Source: Paenibacillus sedimenti (lineage in GTDB: Bacteria > Bacillota > Bacilli > Paenibacillales > NBRC-103111). Taken from it: 64,000 nucleotides of DNA. The number at the start of each line of letters is the position of its first letter. Positions within the stretch are counted from its first letter, which is position 1. The position numbers were made by a program, and so were the translations under genes. The notes beneath the pieces are model-generated. The model did not search any database. It was not told the origin of the DNA and saw only the letters and a program-made list of their open reading frames with translations. Below are positions 17,639 to 25,929 of the stretch, piece after piece. The stretch is from the NCBI RefSeq assembly GCF_014534655.1, contig NZ_JACVVD010000005.1, positions 124,001-188,000 on the forward strand. Reading direction: 5' to 3'.

Positions 17639-19095
17639 GTGCGACTAGACCGCATCTCATGATTGTAGGCGGTGGAATCACAGGTCTCAGCGCCGCTTTC
17701 TACTTGAAGAAGCGTTTGGAATCAGATGGCGTAGACGCTCGGATAACTATCGTGGAGAAATCAACGACTTTTGGCGGCAAGATTCATACGCTCGAAAGAG
17801 ACGGTTTCGTCATCGAGAAAGGTCCGGATTCTGTACTTGCCCGTAAACGCCCGACGATTGATCTGGCTCGTGAATTAGGGCTGCTTGGTGAGCTTACGGG
17901 AACGAATCCCAAAGCAAAGAAAACGTACATCGTGCGCCAAGGAAAGATGCATAGAATGCCTCCCGGTCTTGTGCTCGGCATCCCGACGCAAATGACGCCT
18001 TTTATGAAAACAGGGCTGATTTCGCCGCTTGGTAAAGCCCGTGCAGCACTTGATCTCTTGAAACCCAAACGGGAACTAACGACAGACGAATCGCTCGGGC
18101 GCTTTCTTGAACGCCGCCTCGGCAAAGAAGTGCTGGAGCGCATCGTTGAGCCGCTGCTTGCAGGCATTTATGCGGGTGACACGTTTAAGCTGAGCTTGAA
18201 GGCAACCTTCCCGCAGTTTCAATCGATGGAGCAGAAGCATCGCAGCCTGATCCTCGGGATGATGGCGAGTCGGAAGAACAGCACGGAAGAGAACGCCCAT
18301 GTACCGGCCGAAATTCGGGGTTCTGCTTTTGTCACGTTCAAAAAGGGGCTGCAAACACTCGTAAACGGTCTTCTGGGAGCTTTGGATGGTGTGGACTTGC
18401 GTTCAGGCGTGGGCGTGACGGCGATTCGCGAAGCTGCCGGAGAACAGACTGAGGTTATGTTCGAAGACGGGCATACTGAAATTGTTGACGGTGTCATTAT
18501 CACGACGCAGACTTTTCAGGCCGCACAAGTACTTTCGCACGTGCCGGCTGCCGCTGATTTGAAACAGATCGAGTATATTTCTGTTGCGAATGTAATTATG
18601 GCGTTTGATCGCAAAGACATCCCCTTTGAGCTGGATGCTTCCGGTTTTCTCGTTCCTCGGAACGAAGGAAGAACGATTACGGCATGTACATGGACGTCGG
18701 CCAAGTGGCTGCACACGGCTCCGGACGGAAAAGCGCTGCTTCGTTGTTACATCGGCCGTGCCGGTCAGCAGGAATGGCTGCAATGGAACGACGAGCAGCT
18801 CGTAGACAAAGCCCGGCAAGATCTTGCCGAACTGCTAGGCCTTCATGCCGTACCGCTGTTCACCGAGGTAACCCGCTTACCGAAGTCGATGCCGCAATAT
18901 CCGGTCGGTCATTTGGAGCAGGTTGCACGCTTCCGGGAGAATCTTGCTAAGCAGATGCCGGGCGTATGGGTAACCGGAGCAGGTTTCCACGGGGTCGGTA
19001 TCCCTGATTGTATTCGGCAAGGGCAGGAGGCTGCTTTCCAGCTTGCCAATGATGTTTTATCGAATAGACCGGGCGCTTCAGTACCTATGAGATAA
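17635..19095 (+). CDS. hemY: Coproporphyrinogen III oxidase / protoporphyrinogen oxidase (HemY/CgoX)
   Basis: This 486-residue FAD-dependent oxidase has the dinucleotide-binding motif VGGGITGLSAAFYL near the N-terminus and the C-terminal motif VTGAGFHGVGIPDCIRQG. In the coproporphyrin-dependent pathway of Gram-positives it oxidises coproporphyrinogen III to coproporphyrin III. The final enzyme, ChdC/HemQ, is not in the window. The ATGA overlap with hemH shows translational coupling. The stop lies one base from the stop of the opposing Crp-type gene. Confidence 0.95.
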   Translation: MSATRPHLMIVGGGITGLSAAFYLKKRLESDGVDARITIVEKSTTFGGKIHTLERDGFVIEKGPDSVLARKRPTIDLARELGLLGELTGTNPKAKKTYIVRQGKMHRMPPGLVLGIPTQMTPFMKTGLISPLGKARAALDLLKPKRELTTDESLGRFLERRLGKEVLERIVEPLLAGIYAGDTFKLSLKATFPQFQSMEQKHRSLILGMMASRKNSTEENAHVPAEIRGSAFVTFKKGLQTLVNGLLGALDGVDLRSGVGVTAIREAAGEQTEVMFEDGHTEIVDGVIITTQTFQAAQVLSHVPAAADLKQIEYISVANVIMAFDRKDIPFELDASGFLVPRNEGRTITACTWTSAKWLHTAPDGKALLRCYIGRAGQQEWLQWNDEQLVDKARQDLAELLGLHAVPLFTEVTRLPKSMPQYPVGHLEQVARFRENLAKQMPGVWVTGAGFHGVGIPDCIRQGQEAAFQLANDVLSNRPGASVPMR

Positions 19096-19096
19096 G

Positions 19097-19756
19097 CTAG
19101 CGAAGCTTGGCCAAATCGAGCTTGAAATCGGTAGGCGTAATGGTTAAAATACGTATCTCTTCGAGATCGCGGATGACCTGCATGAGGGTCATCTTCTGGA
19201 CGCCGGCAAGCTGTGAAATCTCGTCGAAATTGAGCACGAGTTTGATGGTGATGATATTTCCATGGCGCATGCCATGCTTGTTTGCCAAGGTGATTAAACT
19301 TTTGATAACACGGGTTCTGGCATCTAGAAAAGTTAAGTCATACACGTGTTGGTTCGTATCGCGCAGTCGGCTGCCAAGTTCCTTCATGATACCGAGGGTG
19401 ATGTCAAAGTGATTGCGGAGCAAATCTAGAAAGTTTTGTGCCGTGAGCGTAATGAGTACGCTCTCTACCAACGTTTGTGCTGAGGCCGAGCGAGGCTTCC
19501 CATCGATTAGAGAGAGCTCGCCAAAACTTTCGCCGGATGAGCAAATCGAAAGTATTTTCTCTTCGCCTGTACTGCTCGTTGTATAGATTTTGACGGAGCC
19601 ACTGTATACAATATAGAAAATAGAGCCTATTTCTTTTTCGGAAAACAGAACGGTGCTTCCATTATAAGAACGACTGGTACATATTTCTGCAACAGCGTTT
19701 AATTGCGCTTCATTCAATTGAGAGAACAAAGGTACTTTTTTGACGAGTTCAATCAT
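19097..19756 (-). CDS. Crp/Fnr-family transcriptional regulator
   Basis: This is a 219-residue protein. The N-terminal cyclic-nucleotide-binding-like domain (about 8-125) contains FGELSLIDGKPRSASA, which keeps the Glu, Arg and Ser of the CRP phosphate-binding cassette. A dimer helix and a C-terminal winged helix follow. The recognition-helix region (AGVQKMTLMQVIRDLEE) departs from the usual S/T-R-E-T-V-S-R pattern, so its DNA site may be atypical. There is no N-terminal Cys cluster of the FNR type, so direct Fe-S oxygen sensing is unlikely. It is divergent from hemL and convergent with hemY, which suggests but does not prove a role in heme gene control. Confidence 0.9.
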   Translation of the reverse strand: MIELVKKVPLFSQLNEAQLNAVAEICTSRSYNGSTVLFSEKEIGSIFYIVYSGSVKIYTTSSTGEEKILSICSSGESFGELSLIDGKPRSASAQTLVESVLITLTAQNFLDLLRNHFDITLGIMKELGSRLRDTNQHVYDLTFLDARTRVIKSLITLANKHGMRHGNIITIKLVLNFDEISQLAGVQKMTLMQVIRDLEEIRILTITPTDFKLDLAKLR

Positions 19757-19853
19757 GATCGTTGGTACCGCCTTTTTGTTATATTGCGAGTTTAAACCTC
19801 TAAAGTAATGTCAACTTATTTTACCATAACTTGCTGGGTGGGAGTATGAGAAT

Positions 19854-21152
19854 ATGAATAAATCGACCAGAATCGACACGCGTTCTTCAGCTGCGTTCAG
19901 TGATTCCAAGAAGGTGATCCCAGGCGGAGTGAACAGCCCTGTGCGCGCCTTCAAATCAGTAGGTCTTACGCCAATGTTCATGGAAAAAGGCGCCGGTTCC
20001 CGTGTTACAGATATCGATGGCAACAGCTATATCGATTATGTAGGTTCCTGGGGGCCGTTAATTGTCGGACACGCGCATCCGGTCGTGCTGGAAGCCATTA
20101 AATCCACTGCAGAAAAAGGGACCAGCTTCGGCGCGCCGACACTGCTGGAAACCGAGATGGCCAAGCTGGTCATTGAACGCGTACCGTCGATCGAGATGGT
20201 TCGTATGGTTAATTCTGGAACAGAGGCGACGATGAGTGCACTGCGTCTGGCACGCGGCTTTACGAAGCGGAACAAAATCGTCAAGTTCGAGGGGAGCTAC
20301 CATGGACATGCGGATGCGCTGCTCATCAAAGCTGGCTCCGGTGTTGCTACATTAGGCTTGCCGGATAGCCCTGGCGTACCGGAAAGCGTAGCGGTAAATA
20401 CGATTACGGTGCCATACAATGATCTGGAATCGGTTCGACTCGTATTCGAGAAGTTCGGCGAAGATATTGCCGCGTTGATCGTGGAGCCAATTGCAGGCAA
20501 CATGGGCGTAGTTCCGCCAGGCGAAGGGTTCCTGCAAGGGCTGCGCGATGTTACGAAACAATATGGAAGCCTGCTTATCTTTGATGAGGTTATGACCGGT
20601 TTCCGTGTGCACAAGCATTGTGCGCAGGGGCTATACGGCATCACACCGGACTTGACCTGTCTGGGGAAAGTAATCGGTGGCGGGCTGCCTGTAGGTGCTT
20701 ATGGCGGCAGGCTCGACATTATGGAGCAAATTGCTCCGGCGGGACCGATCTATCAAGCCGGCACTCTCTCGGGTAATCCGCTCGCAATGGCAGCCGGAAT
20801 TGCAACGCTGACTTTGCTTGGCGAACCTGGCGTATATGAAGAACTGGAGCGCAAATCCGCCTTGCTGGAAGAGGGATTCGCGAAGAATGCAGCTGAAGTT
20901 GGGATATCGAGCACGATTAATCGCGTCGGCTCGATGATTTGTCCGTTCTTTACGGAGCAGAATGTTTCCAATTATGAAATAGCCAAAACATCGGATCTAG
21001 GCAAATTTAATGCGTACTTTGGCCATTTGCTGGATTTGGGCATCTCAGTTGCGCCTTCACAATTTGAAGGCATGTTCATGTCTACGTCTCATTCTGACGA
21101 AGACGTTGCTGCAACGATCGAAGCGCACCGTGAAGCTTTAAAAAGACTATAG
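19854..21152 (+). CDS. hemL: Glutamate-1-semialdehyde 2,1-aminomutase
   Basis: HemL converts glutamate-1-semialdehyde to 5-aminolevulinate using PLP/PMP, the step after HemA. Visible motifs are [26 protein letters not shown] and the PLP lysine in [16 protein letters not shown]. Length is 432 residues. GGGTGGGAG precedes the ATG. It is separated from the other heme genes by the Crp-type gene and has its own divergent upstream region. A bidirectional terminator follows. Confidence 0.96.
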   Translation: MNKSTRIDTRSSAAFSDSKKVIPGGVNSPVRAFKSVGLTPMFMEKGAGSRVTDIDGNSYIDYVGSWGPLIVGHAHPVVLEAIKSTAEKGTSFGAPTLLETEMAKLVIERVPSIEMVRMVNSGTEATMSALRLARGFTKRNKIVKFEGSYHGHADALLIKAGSGVATLGLPDSPGVPESVAVNTITVPYNDLESVRLVFEKFGEDIAALIVEPIAGNMGVVPPGEGFLQGLRDVTKQYGSLLIFDEVMTGFRVHKHCAQGLYGITPDLTCLGKVIGGGLPVGAYGGRLDIMEQIAPAGPIYQAGTLSGNPLAMAAGIATLTLLGEPGVYEELERKSALLEEGFAKNAAEVGISSTINRVGSMICPFFTEQNVSNYEIAKTSDLGKFNAYFGHLLDLGISVAPSQFEGMFMSTSHSDEDVAATIEAHREALKRL

Positions 21153-21164
21153 GCCAAATCAAAG

Positions 21165-21193
21165 AAGCTGACCCGTCAGGGTCAGCTTTCTTT
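21165..21193. terminator. Bidirectional terminator between hemL and the 21205 gene
   Basis: AAGCTGACCC and GGGTCAGCTT form a perfect 10-bp stem with loop GTCA, followed by TCTTT. It lies between converging genes. Confidence 0.88.
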
Positions 21194-21204
21194 ATGTATA
21201 CGAA

Positions 21205-22701
21205 CTAATTGGCTTTAGGCGTGGGTGATGGTGCCCCGCTAGGCGCATTTCCTGTACCGGATTGCCCTTGCTGCTGTCCTGCGGGAACTGTGGTATTCGC
21301 AGGTGCCGTGCTTGGCTTAGGTTCTGCTGAGGCACCTGATGAGGTACCTCCTGTGGCAGAACCGGCTCCTGCTCCGGTATTTGTGCTACCATTGCCTTGT
21401 TGGTTGCCTGCATTCGGTGAGGCCGAAGGTGATGTTTCCGGCTTCACGGAAGGGCTGGGCTTTGCTGTTCCGCCATTTGCTCCCGATGGAGGATTGGAGG
21501 CTCCATTTTTACCTGTCGTATCGCTGCTTGATTCAGGTTTTACTGAAGGCGTAGGTGTTGCTGTTGCTGTTGGTTTAGGCGTAGGTGTTGTTTTTGGAGC
21601 TTTTGCTTTTTTCTCAGCCTGTTCCTTCAAGAACTCAGGATGGTCATACGCGCCGCCCGGGTCAATTGTGGTGAGACCTTTCCATACGTTCTCGACTTTT
21701 ACTTCCTCAGGATGGTCGAAAACGAGGAATGCTGAAGGTAATCTTCGCTCGCCGTAACGACTGGATGGTTTCGTAATGAGCTCATTGTTATATACCATCT
21801 CGGAAGATGCTCCGCCGTCCAAGAAACCTGCATTGATGACGCCTTCAGCGAGGAATAGATCTTGCACTTCTTTCAGTGTCGCACCAACGCTATGCGTCTG
21901 ACGCCCGTCGATCACGATAAAAATGACGGTTCCGTCGGCTTTTTGGCCGACTGCGGTTCGAGGCGCGCGTCCCCAACCACCGTCACCGCTAGTAATAAGC
22001 GGTTTGCCGTTGGCAATCACACGGGGATAGAAGGATACGGCGTCCGTTACATTAAGCTTAAGCAATTCATTAATCGAATACTTACCGATAATGAGTGTTC
22101 CTTCTTTGGTAAAACCGACGATGTGCTGCGGTATGCTGCCTTCTTGGTCGGTATAAAGGATCTCGCCGCCGGACATAATAGCTCCAATTGGCGCAAATCC
22201 GTTTCCAAGCCCGTCCGGATCGTTAAATCCTCCGCCATTTACGCCTGCAACGGCTCCTGTGCGCTCTACCATCGATGTAATACGTTCGCCTTCGCCTTGC
22301 TTGGCGGGAACCATGACTCGTATCGTTCTAGGATCGTATACATACATTTTTTTGCCTTTCCAGAATTGCCCGGAGATATCTTCGACTTTAACGAGACTTT
22401 CCATCGAACGGTCTTTATTATATTTAACTGCTTGCAAATTTTGCTTTTCCATAGAGTTAATCTCTGTCAGATTTTGCACTTCCAGAACTAACTGATCCCG
22501 GCGTTCAGCTCCTACAAAGATCCAGGCCCAATCGCGATGCTGCGTAGTGATGACCGTTTTGGCCAAAAATATGCGGATATTTTCCCCAGGCGGGGTTAAG
22601 AATAAAAAGCTTGAAGAAATAAACGTAAGCGCAGCAATGACAAACAGCATGCGCTTCAGCCAGCTATAACTACGAAAATGATCCATTATTGCAGTACCCA
22701 A
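21205..22701 (-). CDS. Phosphodiester glycosidase-like (NAGPA/DUF2233) membrane-anchored protein
   Basis: This is a 498-residue surface protein. An N-terminal membrane anchor (about 15-35) is followed by a NAGPA/DUF2233-type domain (about 120-345) with AVAGVNGGGFNDPDG, GWGRAPRTAVGQ and INAGFLDGGASSEM. The C-terminal 120 or so residues are low complexity (Pro, Thr, Ser, Gly, Ala, Asn) and may span or bind the wall. The domain cleaves sugar phosphodiesters in lysosomal and exopolysaccharide contexts; the substrate here is unknown. TTG 22701 is preferred over an ATG 19 codons upstream because AGGAGAGG stands 7 bases before it. Confidence 0.85.
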   Translation of the reverse strand: MGTAIMDHFRSYSWLKRMLFVIAALTFISSSFLFLTPPGENIRIFLAKTVITTQHRDWAWIFVGAERRDQLVLEVQNLTEINSMEKQNLQAVKYNKDRSMESLVKVEDISGQFWKGKKMYVYDPRTIRVMVPAKQGEGERITSMVERTGAVAGVNGGGFNDPDGLGNGFAPIGAIMSGGEILYTDQEGSIPQHIVGFTKEGTLIIGKYSINELLKLNVTDAVSFYPRVIANGKPLITSGDGGWGRAPRTAVGQKADGTVIFIVIDGRQTHSVGATLKEVQDLFLAEGVINAGFLDGGASSEMVYNNELITKPSSRYGERRLPSAFLVFDHPEEVKVENVWKGLTTIDPGGAYDHPEFLKEQAEKKAKAPKTTPTPKPTATATPTPSVKPESSSDTTGKNGASNPPSGANGGTAKPSPSVKPETSPSASPNAGNQQGNGSTNTGAGAGSATGGTSSGASAEPKPSTAPANTTVPAGQQQGQSGTGNAPSGAPSPTPKAN

Positions 22702-22855
22702 GGTTGTTCCTCTCCTGCTCTCTTTTTCTACTTTCTTTATCCATGTCGAAAAAAACAATAATAGATTAATAATATCATATTTTGATAGGCAACTGGTAAT
22801 GGTAATTGTTAAAATAAAGTGTACGATATCCCTTTTACTTAAGGAGTTTTTATTA

Positions 22856-22969
22856 ATGAAGCGATACTATTTTTTTGATTTTCCGATAGATTTGTGGCTA
22901 ATTGTATTTGGCTTTCTTGTCGTTTTAATCACGATCGTAATATCTTTTCGCAAAGGATCACAATCATGA
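22856..22969 (+). CDS. Small single-span membrane protein, 37 residues
   Basis: A 37-codon ORF begins at ATG 22856 behind a clean TTAAGGAG site and ends in TGA overlapping the start of the next gene. The product has a charged N-terminus (MKRYYFFDF), one hydrophobic helix (about 12-31, IDLWLIVFGFLVVLIT) and a basic C-terminus. The site, the membrane helix and the 4-base overlap all support translation. I do not recognise a family; it might be a leader for translational coupling or a small membrane factor. Confidence 0.6.
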   Translation: MKRYYFFDFPIDLWLIVFGFLVVLITIVISFRKGSQS

Positions 22970-23853
22970 TGGAGTGGAAACGCAAAGGGGAATGGCTGGA
23001 GCTTTCGCTGCCGCATCCGGTATGGAAGCCGCTGCACCCTCGGGCAGTAGAAGAACTATCGGCTTTATTGCCTGTTCCGCGCAAACTATTTTTGCGGCTT
23101 GCCTCGCAAGGAGGCGTCCGCGTGCAGGGCAACAAGCTCCTGATGCACCTTTTCCCAGAGGAAAAGGCTTCTTTTGTACCGGAGTATCAAGATCTGGAAA
23201 TTTGCTATGAAGATGATTTCTGTTTGGTAGTGGGCAAACCGGCCGGCATGTCGATTCATCCTGCTGAGGCCGGACAAAAGGGAACTTTGGCATCAGCCGT
23301 CGCATTTTACTATGCATCAACAGGCCAAGCTTGTGCGATTAGACATATTCATCGATTAGATCAAGATACGACGGGAGCGGTGCTTTACGCCAAAAATGAA
23401 TGGGCGCACGTGCTGTTGGATGAAGCAATGCGGGAGAAACGAATCGACCGCCGTTATGCAGCTTTCGTGGAAGGCATCTTCAGGGCTAAGAGAGGGACGA
23501 TCGATGCGCCGATCGGCCGCGACCGCCATCATTCCGGCAAACGCCGGGTAACGCCAGGAGGCGATGCTGCAGTAACGCATTATAGAGTACTGAAACAAAT
23601 GAAGCGAGCTGCTCAGGTCGAGCTGGAGCTTGAAACGGGGCGTACGCATCAAATACGCGTTCATCTCAGCCACATAGGTCATCCCTTGATCGGGGATTCG
23701 CTATATGGCGGTTCCACGGCCTTGTTTAAGAGGCAAGCGCTTCATGGAGAACGACTGGAATTCGATCATCCCGTTACCCGGGAACCGCTATCCGTGCAAG
23801 CCTCATGGCCCCAGGATATGCTTGTATTACTGGATAGGCTGCAGTCTTTATAA
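22966..23853 (+). CDS. RluA-family pseudouridine synthase
   Basis: This 295-residue enzyme would isomerise a uridine in rRNA or tRNA. The catalytic Asp is in HRLDQDTTGAVLYAKN. The region GRTHQIRVHLSHIGHPLIGD is characteristic of RluA/RluD. The N-terminal 80 residues resemble an S4-like segment rather weakly. ATG 22966 follows AAAGGA and overlaps the tiny upstream ORF; a longer reading from 22894 has no site. The exact target base cannot be told from sequence. Confidence 0.92.
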   Translation: MMEWKRKGEWLELSLPHPVWKPLHPRAVEELSALLPVPRKLFLRLASQGGVRVQGNKLLMHLFPEEKASFVPEYQDLEICYEDDFCLVVGKPAGMSIHPAEAGQKGTLASAVAFYYASTGQACAIRHIHRLDQDTTGAVLYAKNEWAHVLLDEAMREKRIDRRYAAFVEGIFRAKRGTIDAPIGRDRHHSGKRRVTPGGDAAVTHYRVLKQMKRAAQVELELETGRTHQIRVHLSHIGHPLIGDSLYGGSTALFKRQALHGERLEFDHPVTREPLSVQASWPQDMLVLLDRLQSL

Positions 23854-23970
23854 AATGTAGTCATGCCTCGCCCTCCTCACCCATATACTTTTAGAGACAA
23901 ACAAGGCATTGGGCTTAACAATTCAGGTGTTAGCAAACGTCCTGAATTGAAGGAAGGGAGGATTTGGACA

Positions 23971-25065
23971 GTGGCTGAACAGCAACCAGGGTTAAGATTT
24001 GACATTTATGAACGCGTCCATTTGCAGGAAGGGTTAGCAGGGATACAAGAGTTAAATGACGTCGAGCTGTTACCGCACATTCAGGTAATCACTCTTGATG
24101 ACCAGGCTATTCTGAAAGGAAATTTGCTATTGACTGGCAACTATTCCAGCGATGAAGGGGAGGAGCCCCGCTCGCTGGAGCATTTGATCCCGGTCGAAAT
24201 CACCCTGCCTCTAAACCGGATACACCGGGTTGAGGACATTTCGGTTGAGATTGAGAACTTTGACATCGACCTGCTGTCTGCAAGAAGCTTGAATGTTACA
24301 GGCGTTTTATCGTTACAAGGTGTTGAAATGGTTTCAGCGCCTCTGGAGAGCTGGCGTGGGGAAGAGGAGATCACGTTCTTGCACGAAGCTGAATTCCCGA
24401 AAGAAGAATCGGCGCCCCCGGTGGATCATGGCGCGCATGAACCGGCAGTCTCCACATTTGAGGAGCAGATTCATCAGATGCCGCAGATACCGCAGATGCC
24501 TGTGTATAGCGCGCCTGCTGCTCCTGCTCCTGCTCCTGTTGTTGTACCTGCACCCATACCTGTGCCTGAACCTAGCGTACAACCTATGACACCGGTGCAA
24601 GAACAACCTGCCGCGGATGTGGATACATTCACCGCAGAAGTGGAACAAACCGAATTAAAGGTGACACCCCATCCGGACAGCACGGTTGTTACGGAGGACA
24701 AGAAAGAGCTTAAAGTCGCTTTCGGGAAAAAGGCGAATGAAGCGGTCGAGATCAACCCTTACGGCATCAAATCGCTTTTGTCCAAAGCGAGTTCGCTTCT
24801 TCACGACAAGAAGCGGGAGGAAGCGGAAGCACAAGCTCAACTCGCGGAAGAAACGAAAATAGATGCTGTTGAATGGAAGCGTCTATTCCTGCACAGCAGT
24901 TCGAATTCCCAGGAATTCCGTAAATTGAAAATGTGCATCGTACAAAAGGAAGAAACGCTGGATTCCATCGCCAAGCGGTATCAAATAAATCCACGCGAGA
25001 TTCAGCTGCTAAATCGGCTCAGCGATCAAGAAGTTACTGCAGGGCAAGTGATTTACCTTCCTTAA
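23971..25065 (+). CDS. spoVID: Spore coat/encasement morphogenetic protein SpoVID with C-terminal LysM
   Basis: This is a 364-residue protein. The N-terminal beta-rich SpoVID domain (about 1-135) includes QVITLDDQAILKGNLLLTGNY. A Pro/Ala/Glu/Gln-rich linker follows, and a LysM repeat ends the protein (about 322-364, with EETLDSIAKRYQINPREIQL). In B. subtilis SpoVID drives coat encasement and binds SafA, whose gene is also in this window (58097). Position between hemL and valS matches B. subtilis. GTG 23971 is chosen because of GGAAGGGAGG upstream. An ATG at 23863 would add 36 residues not typical of the family. Confidence 0.9.
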   Translation: MAEQQPGLRFDIYERVHLQEGLAGIQELNDVELLPHIQVITLDDQAILKGNLLLTGNYSSDEGEEPRSLEHLIPVEITLPLNRIHRVEDISVEIENFDIDLLSARSLNVTGVLSLQGVEMVSAPLESWRGEEEITFLHEAEFPKEESAPPVDHGAHEPAVSTFEEQIHQMPQIPQMPVYSAPAAPAPAPVVVPAPIPVPEPSVQPMTPVQEQPAADVDTFTAEVEQTELKVTPHPDSTVVTEDKKELKVAFGKKANEAVEINPYGIKSLLSKASSLLHDKKREEAEAQAQLAEETKIDAVEWKRLFLHSSSNSQEFRKLKMCIVQKEETLDSIAKRYQINPREIQLLNRLSDQEVTAGQVIYLP

Positions 25066-25081
25066 ACCTGTACATAGGCAA

Positions 25082-25120
25082 GAGCCTCCGGCTGCGCGTA
25101 ATGCGGCCGGGGGCTTTTAT
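25082..25120 (+). terminator. Terminator after spoVID
   Basis: AGCCTCCGGC and GCCGGGGGCT form a strong stem followed by TTTT. Confidence 0.85.
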
Positions 25121-25209
25121 GTATGTAGAACACAAATATGATGTAATTCCGTAGCATCTTTTCGAATGAAGCATAATTTACTCATAATCGGTAATAATGG
25201 AATGATATA

Positions 25210-25238
25210 TTGACTCTGTTTCAAATGTTCGATATCAT
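25210..25238 (+). promoter_or_regulatory. Sigma-A promoter of the valS leader
   Basis: TTGACT (25210) and TATCAT (25233) are spaced by 17 bases and lie just upstream of the T-box leader. Confidence 0.8.
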
Positions 25239-25244
25239 ATGATG

Positions 25245-25549
25245 TAAACCATTTTGAGCAATAATGGAAGTTTGAAATATTGGAGACGTTGAAAGGGAGT
25301 AGTAGTCGGTATGCCCTTCAGAGAGTGGAACTGCAGCGCTGAAAGGTTCCATAGGAAGCAGCCGAACGAAGTCGCCCCGGAGTTGTGAACGTGATAGAAT
25401 GATGTGAAGCCTTTCATGTATTCTACAGCGTTTGCCGGCCACAGCCGTTATCTGTTTGAGAGCCACGCGATTCGAATATCGAACTGTGTGGAATGAAGGT
25501 GGTACCACGGAAGCAAGCCTTTCGTCCTTTGCGGCGAAGGCTTTTTTGT
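25245..25549 (+). promoter_or_regulatory. T-box riboswitch controlling valS
   Basis: The conserved T-box sequence AAGGTGGTACCACGG is at 25496-25510. The rho-independent terminator (AAGCCTTTCG at 25515 with CGAAGGCTT at 25535, then T run) follows at once. Upstream sequence of about 250 bases can form stem I. A GTC triplet at 25371 (GAAGTCGCC) is a candidate valine specifier, which is my guess. Uncharged tRNA-Val would stabilise the antiterminator and allow valS transcription. Confidence 0.92.
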
Positions 25550-25555
25550 TTTGTT

Positions 25556-25870
25556 TACCTCCCAAACCCTCCTAAAAGGAGGGCCCCAGGGGTTTCGCCC
25601 CCTGGACCACGAGCGGGTGGAGAGGGAGCGGGGCTTTCTAGTGTTTAGCGGGGGCTGATGCGGGGAGCGCTTTCGTCCTTGTCCGAGCTGACGGCTCGGC
25701 CACGGACACGCTTGCACGTTGGCGCAGGGCGGAAATGGATGTTTTCCTACGGAAAACGACCGGATCGCCCGTTCCCGCAGAGAACGAAGCCATGATCGCC
25801 CGTTTCCTGGCGGAAACAAGGCCCCCAAGAGCGAAAACGCCCGTTTCCTACTTACTGAAACGGGCCGAAC
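25556..25870 (+). repeat. Cluster of hairpin repeats between the T-box and valS
   Basis: This 315-base non-coding stretch holds consecutive inverted repeats: CCCTCC/GGAGGG (25567-25583), CCAGGGG/CCCCTGG (25586-25605), CCGAGC/GCTCGG (25683-25699), GTTTTCC/GGAAAAC (25741-25757), GTTC/GAAC (25771-25785), GTTTCC/GGAAAC (25802-25817) and GCCCGTTTC/GAAACGGGC (25839-25865). The motif ATCGCCCGTT recurs. It is GC-rich and looks like inserted dispersed repeats. No gene is seen. Confidence 0.7.
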
Positions 25871-25929
25871 TTGATGATTCACAGGCTTCATAAGCCTGTA
25901 TTAGTGATAATAGCGATGGAGGTAATCAT

